From Podochytrium sp. JEL0797 (taxonomy: Eukaryota > Chytridiomycota > Chytridiomycetes > Chytridiales > Chytriomycetaceae), in NCBI GenBank assembly GCA_027596195.1, contig JADGJG010000108.1, positions 1 through 43,246 on the forward strand: a DNA stretch of 43,246 nucleotides, written 5' to 3'. Positions 23,730-34,255 of the stretch are shown in pieces; the first letter of the stretch is position 1; each line of letters begins with the position of its first letter. The notes below the pieces were generated by a model. The model was not told the DNA's origin and searched no databases. It worked only from the letters and a program-made list of their open reading frames with translations. The position numbers and the translations under genes are program-made.

Positions 23730-26181
23730 ATGATCTACCCACTACCCACCGACCACGACGAGTGGGGGATTGAATCAGCGACCGCTGCGCAACCTTCTCT
23801 TGCGATTCCACCGCTCTCCACAGCCTCGCATGCTGCGGACGCAGTGTCTCCCACCGAAGCATTGCCCCCACAAACCACTTCTCGCAATACGAGTGGATCG
23901 AGCCTCAGAGAGAGTGCTTCCCAGAACCCAATAGGCGGTGATTCGCGCAAGTGGAACTGTCCGAGGTGAGTGCTTGTTTCGTGCGAGTTCTGGCGACCCG
24001 CGAACGACCCCATAGCAGTGTATGCGAATCTCTAACAACACGCTACGACACTCTAGCTGCGAATGGCGTAACAACCGATGGGACCGTCCGTGCTTCAAAT
24101 GTGGGGCCCATCGGGGCGACAAGGCCGAGCACGCCAAGGCGGACTGGGAGTGTGCGAGGTGATTCGGATGTCTTCCTCTTCTCTCTTTATTCTAAACTGA
24201 CTATTCTTCAACTCACAGCTGCGGTGACAAGAACTTTTCTCGCCGCGTCGATTGCTTCAAGTGCAAAGCCAAAAAGCCCCAAAACAACGAGAATCCCGAA
24301 AAAAGAGAAGCGATCCAACCACAACAGTTTCCCGCCTTCAACCTGTTGCCTGTTGATCACGACGAATGGGGCGTTTCCGAGGGTCCAACGCCGACCACTC
24401 ACCGTTCTACCAACGCGTTCGTTGAAACCCCTCCAACGCCTCAAGAAAAGTCCTCTTCATCTGCACAAGCGCCATCGAATGTACAGCAATCTGGACAGGC
24501 TTCTCGCTTCCAGCAGGTTTCTGTTCCTCCGGGTGCGGAAAACGACGAGTGGGGCCTTCCCAGTGAACGTGCCATACCCGTGAATCAGCACCCAAAAGCC
24601 ACTCCTCCTTTCTCTGGCTGGATTTCTCGACCCCCACTTCCACCGCGTCTTCAGCAAGCGAGAGTCTTGCCAATCAGAGAGCCCGAGCATTTACAGCCGC
24701 GTGGCGACACCCCATCGGGCGTTGGACACCCACTTTCCGATAGTCAGGCCGCTTCTTCGCCCAATTACCAGTCGACATGGACTTCCCAGCTCGGATTCGT
24801 TGACCGTTCGAGTGGGGTTCCTGTTTGGAAGCCGAATGAAGCCGAGACACAGCAAAAACGTGATGCTTTCCCGCCACTGTCTGCCTCCCGCATCCCCAAT
24901 CCAACACGCGACCTTCACAATTTGGACTACCGCTACGAGCCAGCACCCTCCGCTCCCGCTTCGATCGAACAAGAGGTTGATTACGGTGTCGAGAGAGACG
25001 ATATTGTCGTTGGAACCCTTGCGTCCAAAGTACGTGCCACCACCGCCACCGCGAATCGATCCATGCCGACTGCGCCACCACCACTGCTTCCCCCGCACCG
25101 CGCGCGCACGCTCACGGAGTTTGTGACGAACCCGCCCGAATTTGAACAAGTGATTCATTGCAGAGCGGTGGTTGCGAATGAACGCACCAAGAGTTGGTTT
25201 GAAGAGTCTGCGTACTTTGGGAAGACTATTGCCACTGCTTTGCAACTGCTCGATCTCGATACGGAAACGGAGGACGACGAAACGACCGATAACTCCCTTC
25301 GTTCCTTGACACCACTCAAACCTCGCGCACACGCCCAGCGCACGCATCCAACCCCCTCCCCCTCTCAGCAAGTCCACATCAACCTCTCCCACCCCTTCAC
25401 CACCGTCCTCTGCGGCGACCGCCATTCGGGAAAAACCCACACCATCACGACTCTCCTTGAATCTTTCCTCCTCCCGACCTGGAACGACTCTCACCCCCCC
25501 GATGGAGAGATCATCCACACCAAGTCTCCACACTGCGTCCTCGTGTTACACCACTCACGCGACCCAGACTCCATCTGCCCCTTTGTGAGACTCACCCACC
25601 CTGCCCCGCATGTCGCGTTGGACAAGGAAACAGGGTCGCAACTCCCGCGTCTCTCAGCGTCCCGCGCGGTCGTGCTCGTGTCACCCGCGTCGTTTGTGAA
25701 ACGGAGGGAAGCGTATTTGAAGGTCGGACAGGATGCGAGACCGTTGTTGTTTTCGTGGGAGTTGTTGAACGCGAGACAGGTGGGGTTATTGCTTCGTTTG
25801 GATCCGAAGGAGGCGGACCACGAACGCGTGATGAAACTCGTGGGGTCTCATGACGTGCCGGATCTGGACCAGAAACCGAGCTTCCAAACATTCCTGGCAG
25901 ACCTTCACGCGTTGTTCCCTGGCGGATCCCTCCCCCCCTCTCTCCACCACGGCCTCCAACTCCTCTCCACCTTCCTCGCGGACGCCGACCGCAACAATTA
26001 CCGCCACCCCACCAACTTTTCGCAACTCTTCAAACGCGGGATCCTCGTAATTGCGGACTTGACAGACGCGTGTATGCTCAAGAAGGAAACGCATTGGGAG
26101 GTGACGCAGATGCGGAGGGGGGATGTGGAAGCGGGGTGGGGGGTTGTGGTGGTGGGTGGGTGTGGGGGGTGTATCTATTGA
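23730..26181 (+). CDS. RanBP2-type zinc-finger protein with P-loop domain and DEWG repeats
   Basis: Model join(23730..23965,24057..24158,24219..26181), 766 residues. Two C4 RanBP2-type fingers, each split by an intron after the first Cys pair position: KWNCPSCEW...CFKCGAHRG and WECARCGD-like SCGDKNFSRRVDCFKCKAK. Three short motifs surround them: TDHDEWG near the N-terminus, VDHDEWG and ENDEWG after the fingers. A long disordered Pro/Ser segment follows. The C-terminal part has a Walker A (GDRHSGKT) after a beta strand, and ILVIADLTDA resembling a Walker B strand. The family has fungal look-alikes of unknown role; RNA binding through the fingers is inferred. The last about 12 residues (GWGVVVVGGCGGC) are odd and overlap the opposite-strand cytochrome b5 gene, so the true 3' end is uncertain. 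Confidence 0.8.
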
Positions 26182-27068
26182 TGGGGTTGTGGCGGGTTTG
26201 GTAGGGGTTGGATCGATTGATGGGGCGGTGGTAGGTGTGGTGAGGATTGGGGGTGGAGGTGTTTTGGAATCGGGGTCGGGAGCGAGGTACCCGATGAAGC
26301 ATTTGTCGCCTAAGACGGATTCGATGTCGACCCACTGGGAAATGCGAGATTAGTAAGTTTACGCGTCGAACGCCGCTTCGCTCTTCGATTCTCCTCGTGC
26401 TTTGACGATGAACGCTAACGCGTTTCGTCGCCGCTGCGCGGCCTTGCGCCAAGCGCGACTACGCGACTTTGCTCATCCACAAATCCTAAATGAATGCGTT
26501 CAACGCTTCGCGTGTTTCATTGTCGCTTCGCGGCATTGCGCGCCTTTGGCGCTTCGGCCCAGCGGCTTCGCCGCTCCACGACTCCTCCGAATCCTTAATG
26601 AACGCTAATAACGCGTTCATCGCTTCGCGTCCATTACTCACCGGATGAGACCTCAAAAACAAATCGGTAGCATCAATGCCAGCCCCCCACATGAGCTGAT
26701 TGACACCCCCAGGATGATACACAAGATATTTCGAACAGCAATAAATCTTGCCATGAACCGCGATCCAGAGGTCCTTTTTGGAATGATGTTTGCCGAGTTC
26801 AGCGCGTGTGTAGGTGCGTGGTGGGGCCGTGTGGCCGTTGCGGAGGTCGGTTCCGGAGGATTTGAGGGAGCCCCAGTCGAGTTTTGAGGATTTGGAGGAG
26901 GAGGCTTTTCGTGGAATCGGATCGTACGAGGTGGATATTTACAATCAGAGGGGGGAGAGACAAGCACACTCGTAGAACTCAACTTGAACCAGATGACTCC
27001 TGCGTATAAAGATCAAGAGACCTCGGAAGCCTCGCATTATGAGCCGTTTGTGGATGCAGAAACGACAT
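25786..27068 (-). CDS. cytochrome b5-domain protein, 3' end uncertain
   Basis: Model complement(join(25786..26334,26642..26904,26984..27068)), 298 residues if read to the stop at 25786. The heme domain is clear: YTRAELGKHHSKKDLWIAVH, GKIYCCSKYLVYHPGGVNQL with the first heme His in HPGG, GAGIDATDLFLRSHP with the second, continuing across the 307-nt intron into WVDIESVLGDKCFIGYL. After that the frame turns Pro/Thr/His-rich and, past about 26180, runs antisense to convincing coding sequence of the RanBP2-finger gene. I suspect the real protein ends or splices before that, but no stop is visible. Start MSFLHPQTAH at 27068 is joined by a GTTGAG donor and an AAAAG acceptor. The start lies 53 bp from the divergent VAP start. 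Confidence 0.7.
26370..26635. repeat. repeat-rich insert in the cytochrome b5 intron
   Basis: This 307-nt intron is 4-5 times the usual size. It contains repeated GCTTCGC(G) words, two related blocks (26465-26513 and 26580-26631, each with AATCC, TAAATGAA/TTAATGAA and CGCTTCGCGT), and a perfect small hairpin at 26561-26575 (AGCGGC-TTC-GCCGCT). Composition differs sharply from nearby introns, suggesting insertion or expansion of a repetitive element. Confidence 0.65.
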
Positions 27069-27121
27069 GTGGAGATGATCTCGTTTTCAGCACAAAAAAA
27101 GACTCACCCAAAAAGACAACA
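27069..27121. promoter_or_regulatory. 53-bp divergent start region, cytochrome b5 gene / VAP
   Basis: The two ATGs point apart with only 53 bp between them, so the transcripts probably overlap antisense at their 5' ends. Inferred from the gene models. Confidence 0.4.
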
Positions 27122-27891
27122 ATGCTCGTGGTTGCCGAAGAGTTTCTCGAGTTCCGCCGACCCTTCACTAGTGTAGTGAAGCAGCAGATTCACGTGTCCA
27201 ACAGCAGTGCGAGTGAGATGGTTGCGTTCAAGGTCAAGACGACGGCGCCGAAACAGTACTGTGTGCGGCCCAACGCGGGTGTGGTTGGAGCAGGGTGGGT
27301 GTTTTATTTAATTGTAGTAGTAGTAGTAGTACTAAACAAGAGAGAGATAGACAGTCCAAAGAAATCGAAGTTCTCCTCCAGGCCATGGCAGTGGACCCAC
27401 CCCTCGACACGAAATGCAAAGACAAGTTTCTTGTGCAGAGCATCTTTGTGTCTTCTGAAGTAGCGCTTCTTTCTGGCGATGCGCAGGCGACTCGTCTTGC
27501 CGAGCTGTGGTTGTTGGCTGAAGACAAGAAGAAGGCCGGAGACACGGCCGCCGTCGCTGAAGTGAAGCTGCGCTGTCTCTTTGCGAATGAGTCATCGCAG
27601 GCACCCGCAGTCCCACTCCCAGTGCCAAAGCTGTCTAGTAAGGAATCCGACAGAGACCTCGCTGACGCAAAAGACGCAATCAAACGCCTCACAAATGCAT
27701 GCGAGGCTTACAAGACAGAGATTGAACGCTTGAACAGTCTGAGGCAGCGCAAGGCGGTGGGGGGGGACAAGGCCGAGGTCGCGGGGAGTGCCACGAGTCA
27801 GATTCACCAGCAAAACGGAAATGTGTTGCCATTGCCACTGGTTCTTGCCTTGGCCATTATTGCCTTTATTCTTGGTGCCTTGATTTTCTGA
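27122..27891 (+). CDS. VAMP-associated protein (VAP/Scs2), ER tail-anchored
   Basis: Model join(27122..27294,27351..27891), 237 residues. VAPs sit in the ER membrane and tether lipid-transfer proteins carrying FFAT motifs. The N-terminal MSP domain reads FRRPFTSVVKQQIHVSN, MVAFKVKTTAPKQYCVRPNA and VVGAGQSKEIEVLLQAM continuing to KDKFLVQS; the KVKTTAPKQYCVRPN string is the family signature. A coiled-coil segment follows (LADAKDAIKRLTNACEAYKT), then a C-terminal anchor of about 20 hydrophobic residues (LPLVLALAIIAFILGALIF). Intron 27295-27350 contains a GTA microsatellite merging into a TACTAAAC branch point. Start chosen at MLVVAEEF because this begins the MSP domain; upstream codons are antisense to the b5 gene. 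Confidence 0.92.
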
Positions 27892-28228
27892 TGGGATTCT
27901 TGGGGCTGGGAAAGTAGATTGGAATTGGAGGAGGGCGGGTGATTCGTTACGTTTGGAAATTGGATGGTGTTGTTTTTTTTCGCGTGTGTCCCGGTGGTCT
28001 GAGTGAGAAAGAACTTCATGAATAGTTTGTGTATTACTAGTGAAAGAAGAGAATCTCATTCTTGTTTTTTTCGGTTGCGGAATCACGGTCGGCTCACGCG
28101 TCGTTCCCATTCAAACAATCCACCGCTTTGGAAAGAGAGCAAGTAACTCACATGCAAGAAGCGCATCCCACCTTCATAAAAACACCTCTCCTTCTTTCCT
28201 AATACGCGTCTCACACATGTTTATTCGC
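27892..28228. other. intergenic between convergent VAP and EMC8/9 genes
   Basis: Shared 3' flank of two convergent genes. It contains AATAAA for EMC8/9 (minus) at 28220-28225. No other feature seen. Confidence 0.55.
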
Positions 28229-29141
28229 TCAAGCCTTCGCCAACACCTCCTCCACCTCCCCATTCTTCAACCAATCCAACCCCGCATTGTCCAAATGATT
28301 GTCGAAATCGTAAATCTTCATTTGTCCGTCGTGTTGGAGACATTTTCGCAGTTTCGCCACGGCGGGTGCGATTTCGCCGTCGAACGTGACGCTGGAGTCA
28401 AAAGTTAAATTGCAATAGACGGAATTTCGAGCGAAAGGGATTTGCTCACCCCTTGGGTACAGGTTTCCAGACTCCATTCGTCTCCTTGAATGCCTGCCAA
28501 AACAACAAATATCAGTCCATGACCCAATTCCCCAGATCACCCGAAAGAAAAACTCACCACAACCCCCAAATACTCCTCTACATCCACCAACATCTTGTCA
28601 TTGTCCAACACGACCAACACAGAGTTCCCGCCCGCCAACTTGTCCACCTCGTGTGCCATGTGTGCCGTCAAACGACTCACACTCATGTCTTCGAGTCGCG
28701 CGTTGGCTGTGTAACATCCAATGATGCGGGTTTGTGTTCTTGCGGCGTGGATTTTGATCTTTTGGGTGGTGGTTTGGAGGGAGTGGGAGTGTGAGTGAGT
28801 TGTGTGTGTTTGTGTGTCGAGAACAGGGAAGCAGCAACGGCTTTCGAACCAGGCTGGCCAACCGCCCCCCAAGCCCTCACACTGTGCGCTCCAAAACCAC
28901 AGAGTCCAGATGCATTCGAAGCATCGTCTTCCCCCCCGACAGTTCCTCGCGCGAGCCTGCTCACCTGGTCCAACGAGGCTTCGAGGATCGACGACAAGGC
29001 CACAAAATCGTGTTGCACGGGCACGGCGTCTGTAATATGTGCCGCAGAAGTCCCGAGGAGGATGCCAAAGACCGAGAGGGACGGGTACTTTGCCGCGTGG
29101 AGAACGAGTTTGGCGTGTGCGGTTGCAGAGATTTTGGACAT
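28229..29141 (-). CDS. ER membrane protein complex subunit 8/9 (EMC8/EMC9)
   Basis: Model complement(join(28229..28391,28450..28493,28558..28758,28965..29141)), 194 residues, the usual size for the family. EMC8/9 is a cytosolic-face, MPN-like subunit of the EMC, which inserts membrane proteins into the ER. N-terminal KISATAHAKLVLHAAKYPSL with FGILLGTSA matches the family opening. Then come a Pro/Val-rich strand with SILEASLDQ, RIIGCYTANARLEDMS, VLVVLDNDKMLVD, GVWKPVP across a 44-nt exon, and KCLQHDGQMKIYDFDNHLDN near the end. The 206-nt first intron is long but contains nothing coding. All phases agree. Confidence 0.9.
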
Positions 29142-29303
29142 GGTTTTCTTCCCGCACTTTTTCTCCTTCTTCTACACTTTTTTTTAAATTTTTTAAGGTA
29201 TATTTCTTTGGGAGGGAGAGGGCTTACCCTCGAAACAATTGTTATTCCGAATTCGCACATCATGATCTGATATTCCCAATTTCTCCAAGTCTTAAAATGC
29301 CCA

Positions 29304-29309
29304 TTTATT
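29304..29309 (-). terminator. AATAAA polyadenylation signal (second overlaps at 29308)
   Basis: Two overlapping minus-strand AATAAA hexamers about 60 nt beyond the stop codon at 29368. They support the gene model ending there. Confidence 0.5.
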
Positions 29310-29367
29310 TATTCAAAAAGGAGCAGTAATTAAGTTTAAATTTGAACTCAATGAAGAGGAAAAGAAA

Positions 29368-30210
29368 TTAATCTGTGTCTGTAAGGCAGCCGCAGCGGAA
29401 GTTTGACGAGAGTTTTGACCTCACGTTCTTCCACCAAGATTTCTTCAAAAAACTTGGGGCCTTAGGTTGAACATTTTCCTACAGATAAAGTGAGGTTTGA
29501 TTGCTAATTCATGAGAGGTTCTTACCACATTTTCTTTTTCCTGAGGAGGAAGATTTTCGCTCATCCCACTCCTCACATGCCGGAACTGAATAGCAGCATA
29601 TAGGAAACCATCCAGCCAGTCGATTGCTGCTGACTGCTCCATGCCATATGCAGAGATGGGCAATTTCTTTTGCCTCCTCTGCAATCGGACTCTGTACTCT
29701 TCCAGCTCACTGGTATTCATAGCTGCCACTTGTTAAATCAAATCAATCTCAGTGCCCAAGTGCAAAGAACCAATGAGGGAACAGAGCAATACTTGCGCCA
29801 CTACCAAGTGATGGGTCTGATTTCGTCAAAAGCATACGAAGCAGTGTTGTCCAAAATGTGCGGCCCTTGCTGCATAATTTCGAACGAAGCGAGATAGGTC
29901 TCAAGATCGATTGGGTTTACATAAGTCACGCGGAATGGGATTGTTTTTTCAGCGAATTCAGAATTGAGCGTCTGGAACGCGTTCCAACAGAGAATCACCA
30001 CAATCACCACTTCGATTAAAAATATATCACACTGTATCACACAAGCACCGAATCATATGCGAGACATTTGGGAGTCGCCATAGCGAAACCCACGATTTGC
30101 AACAAACCGAGCCGAACGTCGAACGAGACCGCAAGATAGAGCAGACGCGACACGGATTGATCCAAAGCAGTAGTGAGAAAGTCACAAGGCACTTCAGTGG
30201 GTGATTTCAT
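29368..30210 (-). CDS. small membrane protein of unknown function
   Basis: Model complement(join(29368..29478,29526..29709,29805..30031,30094..30210)), 212 residues. I do not recognise the family. A hydrophobic stretch spans the first splice junction (LLYLAVSFDVRLGLLQI | CDIFLIEVVIVVILCW), giving one long or two short membrane segments. A soluble part follows with TYVNPIDLETYLASFEIMQQ, ELEEYRVRLQRRQKKLPISA and a basic, Cys-containing tail. Support for the model: four exons join in phase with introns of 48-95 nt and normal GT..AG ends, the start lies 56 bp below the Nudix 1 stop, and AATAAA follows the stop. The individual exons are short, so an error in one junction is possible. Confidence 0.6.
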
Positions 30211-30266
30211 GTTTGGTGAATATTTCCACCAGGAACGCGGTCACGCAAAATCGAGAAATCATCTAT

Positions 30267-31119
30267 TTATTGATTAAACACCGGAACTATTGTGTCAATA
30301 AGCAGCTGATTCAGAATAAAAGCCGTCATCCTGTGTTTGAGGATCCGCTATTAGAGTCGGGAGAAGGGTGTACAGGTGAAAGGACCCACCCCCAAATGTT
30401 TTCGCCGGCAGGCCCATTCCACGTTGGGATCATGAGACCATCGACCCAGGGGAATTCGGATACGCATAATTGTGTCGGATCAAGAAGGTTGGAAAGCTGT
30501 GCAAATCAATCGCGGGTGAATCTCATTGGGCGTGCATGAAAACGCGAGAAAACAACGAGCTCAACTGGAATCTCAAAGCATCGGTCGACTTCCTCCGAAT
30601 TCAGTACCAAATCCAACTGATCAAACGACAGGATGCTGTCTGAATTTGATAACGGGGCTTCAGAGTCTCGCAGAGCAACTCCCAGGAACGGAGAGACAAG
30701 CATTCCTCCTTTCGAATCAGGCACGGGCATGGGCGACAAGGGGCCCAATATCTTTATTCGATTCGCTGGTAGTCCAATCTCTTCGTGGGTTTCCCTCAGG
30801 GCTGCAGCAAGAGTCGATTCGTTTGGATCCACGGAGCCGCCGGGGAACGCCACCTGCCCGGCATGGCTGCGCAGATGACTCGTACGAACTGTGAATAGAA
30901 TAGAGAAAGAAGACTCGTGCTTGAGGAGAAGGACCAGGACGCCCTAAATGGCCGAAGGAAGGAACATCAATCACTCATGGGATGAGAGGCCGGGCGCCTT
31001 TTGCTCCTCACTGCTTCTCGGGGAGGCTGTCGGACAGTGAACTTGAAGTTGAGATTCGCATTGCGGGAAAGGTTGGATCTCTGATGCGCGAGCAAGTGCT
31101 TGCCGATTCGGCTAATCAT
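30267..31119 (-). CDS. Nudix hydrolase, CoA-diphosphatase type (Pcd1/NUDT7-like), tandem copy 1
   Basis: Model complement(join(30267..30330,30390..30496,30566..30943,31012..31119)), 218 residues. Members hydrolyse CoA or oxidised/acyl-CoA to phosphopantetheine products. The CoA-type N-terminal motif ILFTVRTSHLRSHAGQVAFP runs into the Nudix box GGSVDPNESTLAAALRETHE-EIGL, with all metal-binding Glu residues present. The C-terminal half has EVDRCFEIP | LSNLLDP and NIWG | MTAFIL, matching the family. The first 36 residues are basic (MISRIGKHLLAHQRSNLSR), possibly a mitochondrial presequence. No peroxisomal SKL-type C-terminus (ends VFNQ). The intron after CFEIP uses a GTTGAG donor. Intron positions match copy 2. 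Confidence 0.88.
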
Positions 31120-31185
31120 TTTTTGAGTTTGCAAATTGAAAAGGAAGAGAGAACGGGAGAAATAAAGAATTGTCTTTAATGAGGC

Positions 31186-32112
31186 TCAAAGAGTGTGATG
31201 CTTCTCCATTGCGGGGGTTATCGCGCTCTTCAAGAATCGATCGAGGACAAACGCGGTCAAACTGTCAATTTAAAACAGAGAATCAGAATCTGCGCGTTTC
31301 AGATGCTAAAATGGGGCCCTTACCCCCATATGTGTTCATTATTTGGGCCATACCACGTCGAATATTCGAATTTCGTTCCCCGGAACTGCTCCTTAGTGCG
31401 TTTTGCAGGGTCGAGCAGCTCGACCAGCTTCAATAAATAGAAATCAGTCTTACTGACTCCGAAAGAGAATTAATGCGGGGACTCACTGGAATGGCAAAGC
31501 AGCTCTCGACCTCATCGCGATTCAGAATCAATTGCATCTCGTCCAAAGTTTTCAGCCGAAGGGAATCCAACAGTTCGTTTGGCACAGAATCAATACTCCT
31601 CGAGCTTCCTTCCAAGGAAGCGAAATCCGCTGATGGAATAGGGTGGCAGGCGACTGACACAAAGGGCGAGATTTCGGATTTGCCAGTTCGGTCGGGCAAG
31701 ACTGGCATATCTCCAAGAACCAGCAACGAGGAAGACGCGACACCAATCTCTTCGTGGGTCTCTCTCAACGCGGCATCCAGGATTGAGGCATCCGTGGGAT
31801 CGACCCGTCCACCAGGAAATGATACCTCCCCGGCGTGTGCGCGCAGCAGGGACGAACGGACAGTGAACAGAACGGACATGTTGTTGAAAGATATTGGCTG
31901 CGGGATGGGCGATTGGTGTGGCGAGGCAACAAGGATTGCCATCACGGCCTGGGTTGAAATTGGGTCAATTGATAACTGCTATTTGAAGAATATTTGAATC
32001 AGCTCACCGCCTTCCTGGGAACCTCTACTCTATACTTCCATGGTATGTGTGATGCTGCGAGGGTGGTTTGTTTCAGGGCATCGGCAATGCGGCGAAGTGG
32101 GTGGGTCATCAT
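31186..32112 (-). CDS. Nudix hydrolase, CoA-diphosphatase type (Pcd1/NUDT7-like), tandem copy 2
   Basis: Model complement(join(31186..31261,31324..31427,31487..31948,32008..32112)), 248 residues. Same architecture as copy 1: VLFTVRSSLLRAHAGEVSFP, Nudix box GGRVDPTDASILDAALRETH-EEIGV, EVESCFAIP | LVELLDPAKR, YGPNNEHIWG | LTAFVLDRF. It has an insert relative to copy 1 between the Nudix box and EVESCF (residues around SLEGSSRSIDSVPNELLDSL). The N-terminal exon (MMTHPLRRIADALK) resembles the substrate-side helix of NUDT7-type enzymes. No PTS1 (ends HHTL). The stop lies 66 bp above the copy 1 start. The divergent FATP gene begins 80 bp from this start. Confidence 0.88.
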
Positions 32113-32192
32113 CTTGCGAAAACTAGGTGAATTTTTTTTTCGAACTCGACCACTGGACCCCAGCCCTGCCCATCCCCGCCATCGCAAACGAA
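32113..32192. promoter_or_regulatory. 80-bp divergent promoter, Nudix 2 / FATP
   Basis: The start codons of the Nudix 2 gene (minus) and FATP (plus) lie 80 bp apart, so the two must share control sequence. It contains a T-run at 32130-32138. Inferred from layout. Confidence 0.5.
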
Positions 32193-34255
32193 ATGGGCAC
32201 AATCCTCAGCCTTCTGCCAATGGTATGTGCTTTCGCATTCTTTACCATAGAAGAGCTGTGCCGTATTCCTCCCCTGGACACCCCTGGCTTGTAAACCTTC
32301 CTGACTCACCTCCCTGTCCAGATTCTGTGGTGCACGTACAGGAAAGCGATGGGATCTGGCGGATCGGCTATCGAAGTATTCAGCAACACTGTGCAGTGAG
32401 TCTTACGGTTTCGCGTATCTTTGGGCTGTGTTAACCCAATGAACAGAAATCACCCCGACAAGGAAGCGCTCGTATTCACCAAGACCAACAAGAGCTATAC
32501 GTACAAAGAGATGGATTCCGGTGTGTGTAGTGCCTTGTGTCTGTGATCGCGTTCTGACTCCATTCGTCTCAGAAATCAACAAAGCCGCCAACTGGATGCT
32601 CTCCAACAACGTGAAATCTGGAGACATTGTCGCATTGATGATGGAAAACTGCCCCGAGTTCATCATCTTTTGGATGGCTGCATTGAAGGTGCGCGCACCG
32701 TCTTGGCACTTTCGAAAGTCCACCGATATCGACTCAACGAATTCTCCGCTAGATTGGAGCCACTGTCGCCTGCATCAACACTACTCTGAAGCAACGTTCC
32801 TTGATCCAGTCGATCCAGGCGTCGTCGTCGTCCGCGCTCATTTTCCAGCGCAAATTCCGGCACGAAGTGTCGCTTATCACCAAGTCGGTGGATTCGACAA
32901 TCCAGTACTACGAATGCGATGATGGAGTTGCGAATGATTCTGCCAATGTCGAAATGCCAATGTTCTTCAGACAAGCCGACTTTTCAGAATTGGCCGATTC
33001 TCCTCCGGACTACAGTTTCATCATGAACGTCACAGTGGACGATGTTGCTCTCCTCATTTATACCTCTGGCACCACAGGGAACCCCAAACCTGTGGTCGTG
33101 ACGCAAGCGAAACTTTGTGGGGGTTCTGTGTTCATGAATCTCGCGGGAGTCACTTCTGCGGATCGAATTTACTGCAGTCTGCCGCTTTATCATACGTCGG
33201 CCGCGTTGCTGGGATGGGGAACTTGCATGTCGAGGGGATCCACGTTCATTTTGGCCGACAAGTTTTCAAAGAGTCGGTTTTTGACGGTGAGTTTTCGAAA
33301 CGATTTTTTTTCGACCAAAACTCAAACAACACCTACGAAACGGCATCAGGACTGCATTACGCACAACGTCACTGTCATTCAATACATTGGCGAGCTGTGC
33401 CGCTTTCTCCTCTCCACGCCTCCCTCCTCCATCGACCGCACGCACTCGATCCGCCTTGCTTACGGAAACGGCCTCCGCCCCGACGTCTGGAAAAAGTTTG
33501 TGGACCGATTCTGCATTGATCAAGTGTTTGAGTTTTACGGATCCACGGAGGGAAACTCGACCATGTACAATTTCTGGACGAAGGGGAATCCAGGGCTCGG
33601 AGCCGTTGGGAAGCTCACGCGCGCCACTGAGTGGCTCCAGGGAGTCACGATTGTCAAGTGTGGAGACGAAGACGACGGTGCGGAAGGACCGTGGAGGGAT
33701 CCCGTGACGGGATTTTGCCGTAAGTGCGACGTGGGACAAGTTGGGGAGCTCGTTTCCAAGATTGACGACGCGAGTTTGACCAAGGCGTTCAAGGGTTACT
33801 ACAAGGACCGCGAAGGGTCTGAAAAGAAAGTGTTGGGCAATGTGTTTGACAAGGGGGATCGGTATTTCCGAACCGGGGACACGATGAGGTTGGATGCCGA
33901 TGGGTTCATGTATTTTTCAGATCGGATTGGGGATACGTTCCGGTGGAAAGGGGAGAATGTGAGCACGCAGCAGGTGGCGGAGATTATGCATGATTTTCCC
34001 GGGATCGTGGAAGCGAATGTGGTTGGGGTGAGGGTTCCAGGGGAGGACGGGAGAGCAGGTTTGGCGGTTGTTTCTATCGATACGGATGCGTTCCGAGTGG
34101 AGGAATTGGGTGATTTCTTGCTGCAGAATCTGCCGAGGTTTGCGGTGCCGATTTGGATTCGAGTTTTGAAGGAGGTTGGCATGGAGGATTCGCACACGGG
34201 AACGTTCAAGCAAAAGAAAGTGGAATTCCGCAACCAGGTGATTTTCAAGACATGA
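32193..34255 (+). CDS. FAT1: fatty acid transport protein / very-long-chain acyl-CoA synthetase (FATP/Fat1)
   Basis: Model join(32193..32222,32322..32395,32447..32520,32573..32688,32753..33286,33350..34255), 577 residues. It activates and imports long-chain fatty acids as acyl-CoA at membranes. An N-terminal hydrophobic stretch (ILSLLPMILWC) precedes NHPDKEALVFT. AMP-binding motif LIYTSGTTGNPKP; FEFYGSTEGN; YFRTGDTMRLDADGF; and the FATP/VLACS motif RIGDTFRWKGENVSTQQVAE, which separates this family from ordinary acyl-CoA synthetases. C-terminal LPRFAVPIWIRVLKE and TGTFKQKKVEFR are also typical. The first ATG in the exon is used because a stop lies upstream in frame. Slightly shorter than yeast Fat1 (669), mainly at the N-terminus. 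Confidence 0.92.

Noticed and set aside
25786..26094. Minus-strand frame MRFLLEHTRV.. as a separate gene
   Set aside because: It is antisense to well-supported coding sequence of the P-loop protein and has no domain-like features; kept only as the uncertain tail of the b5 model.
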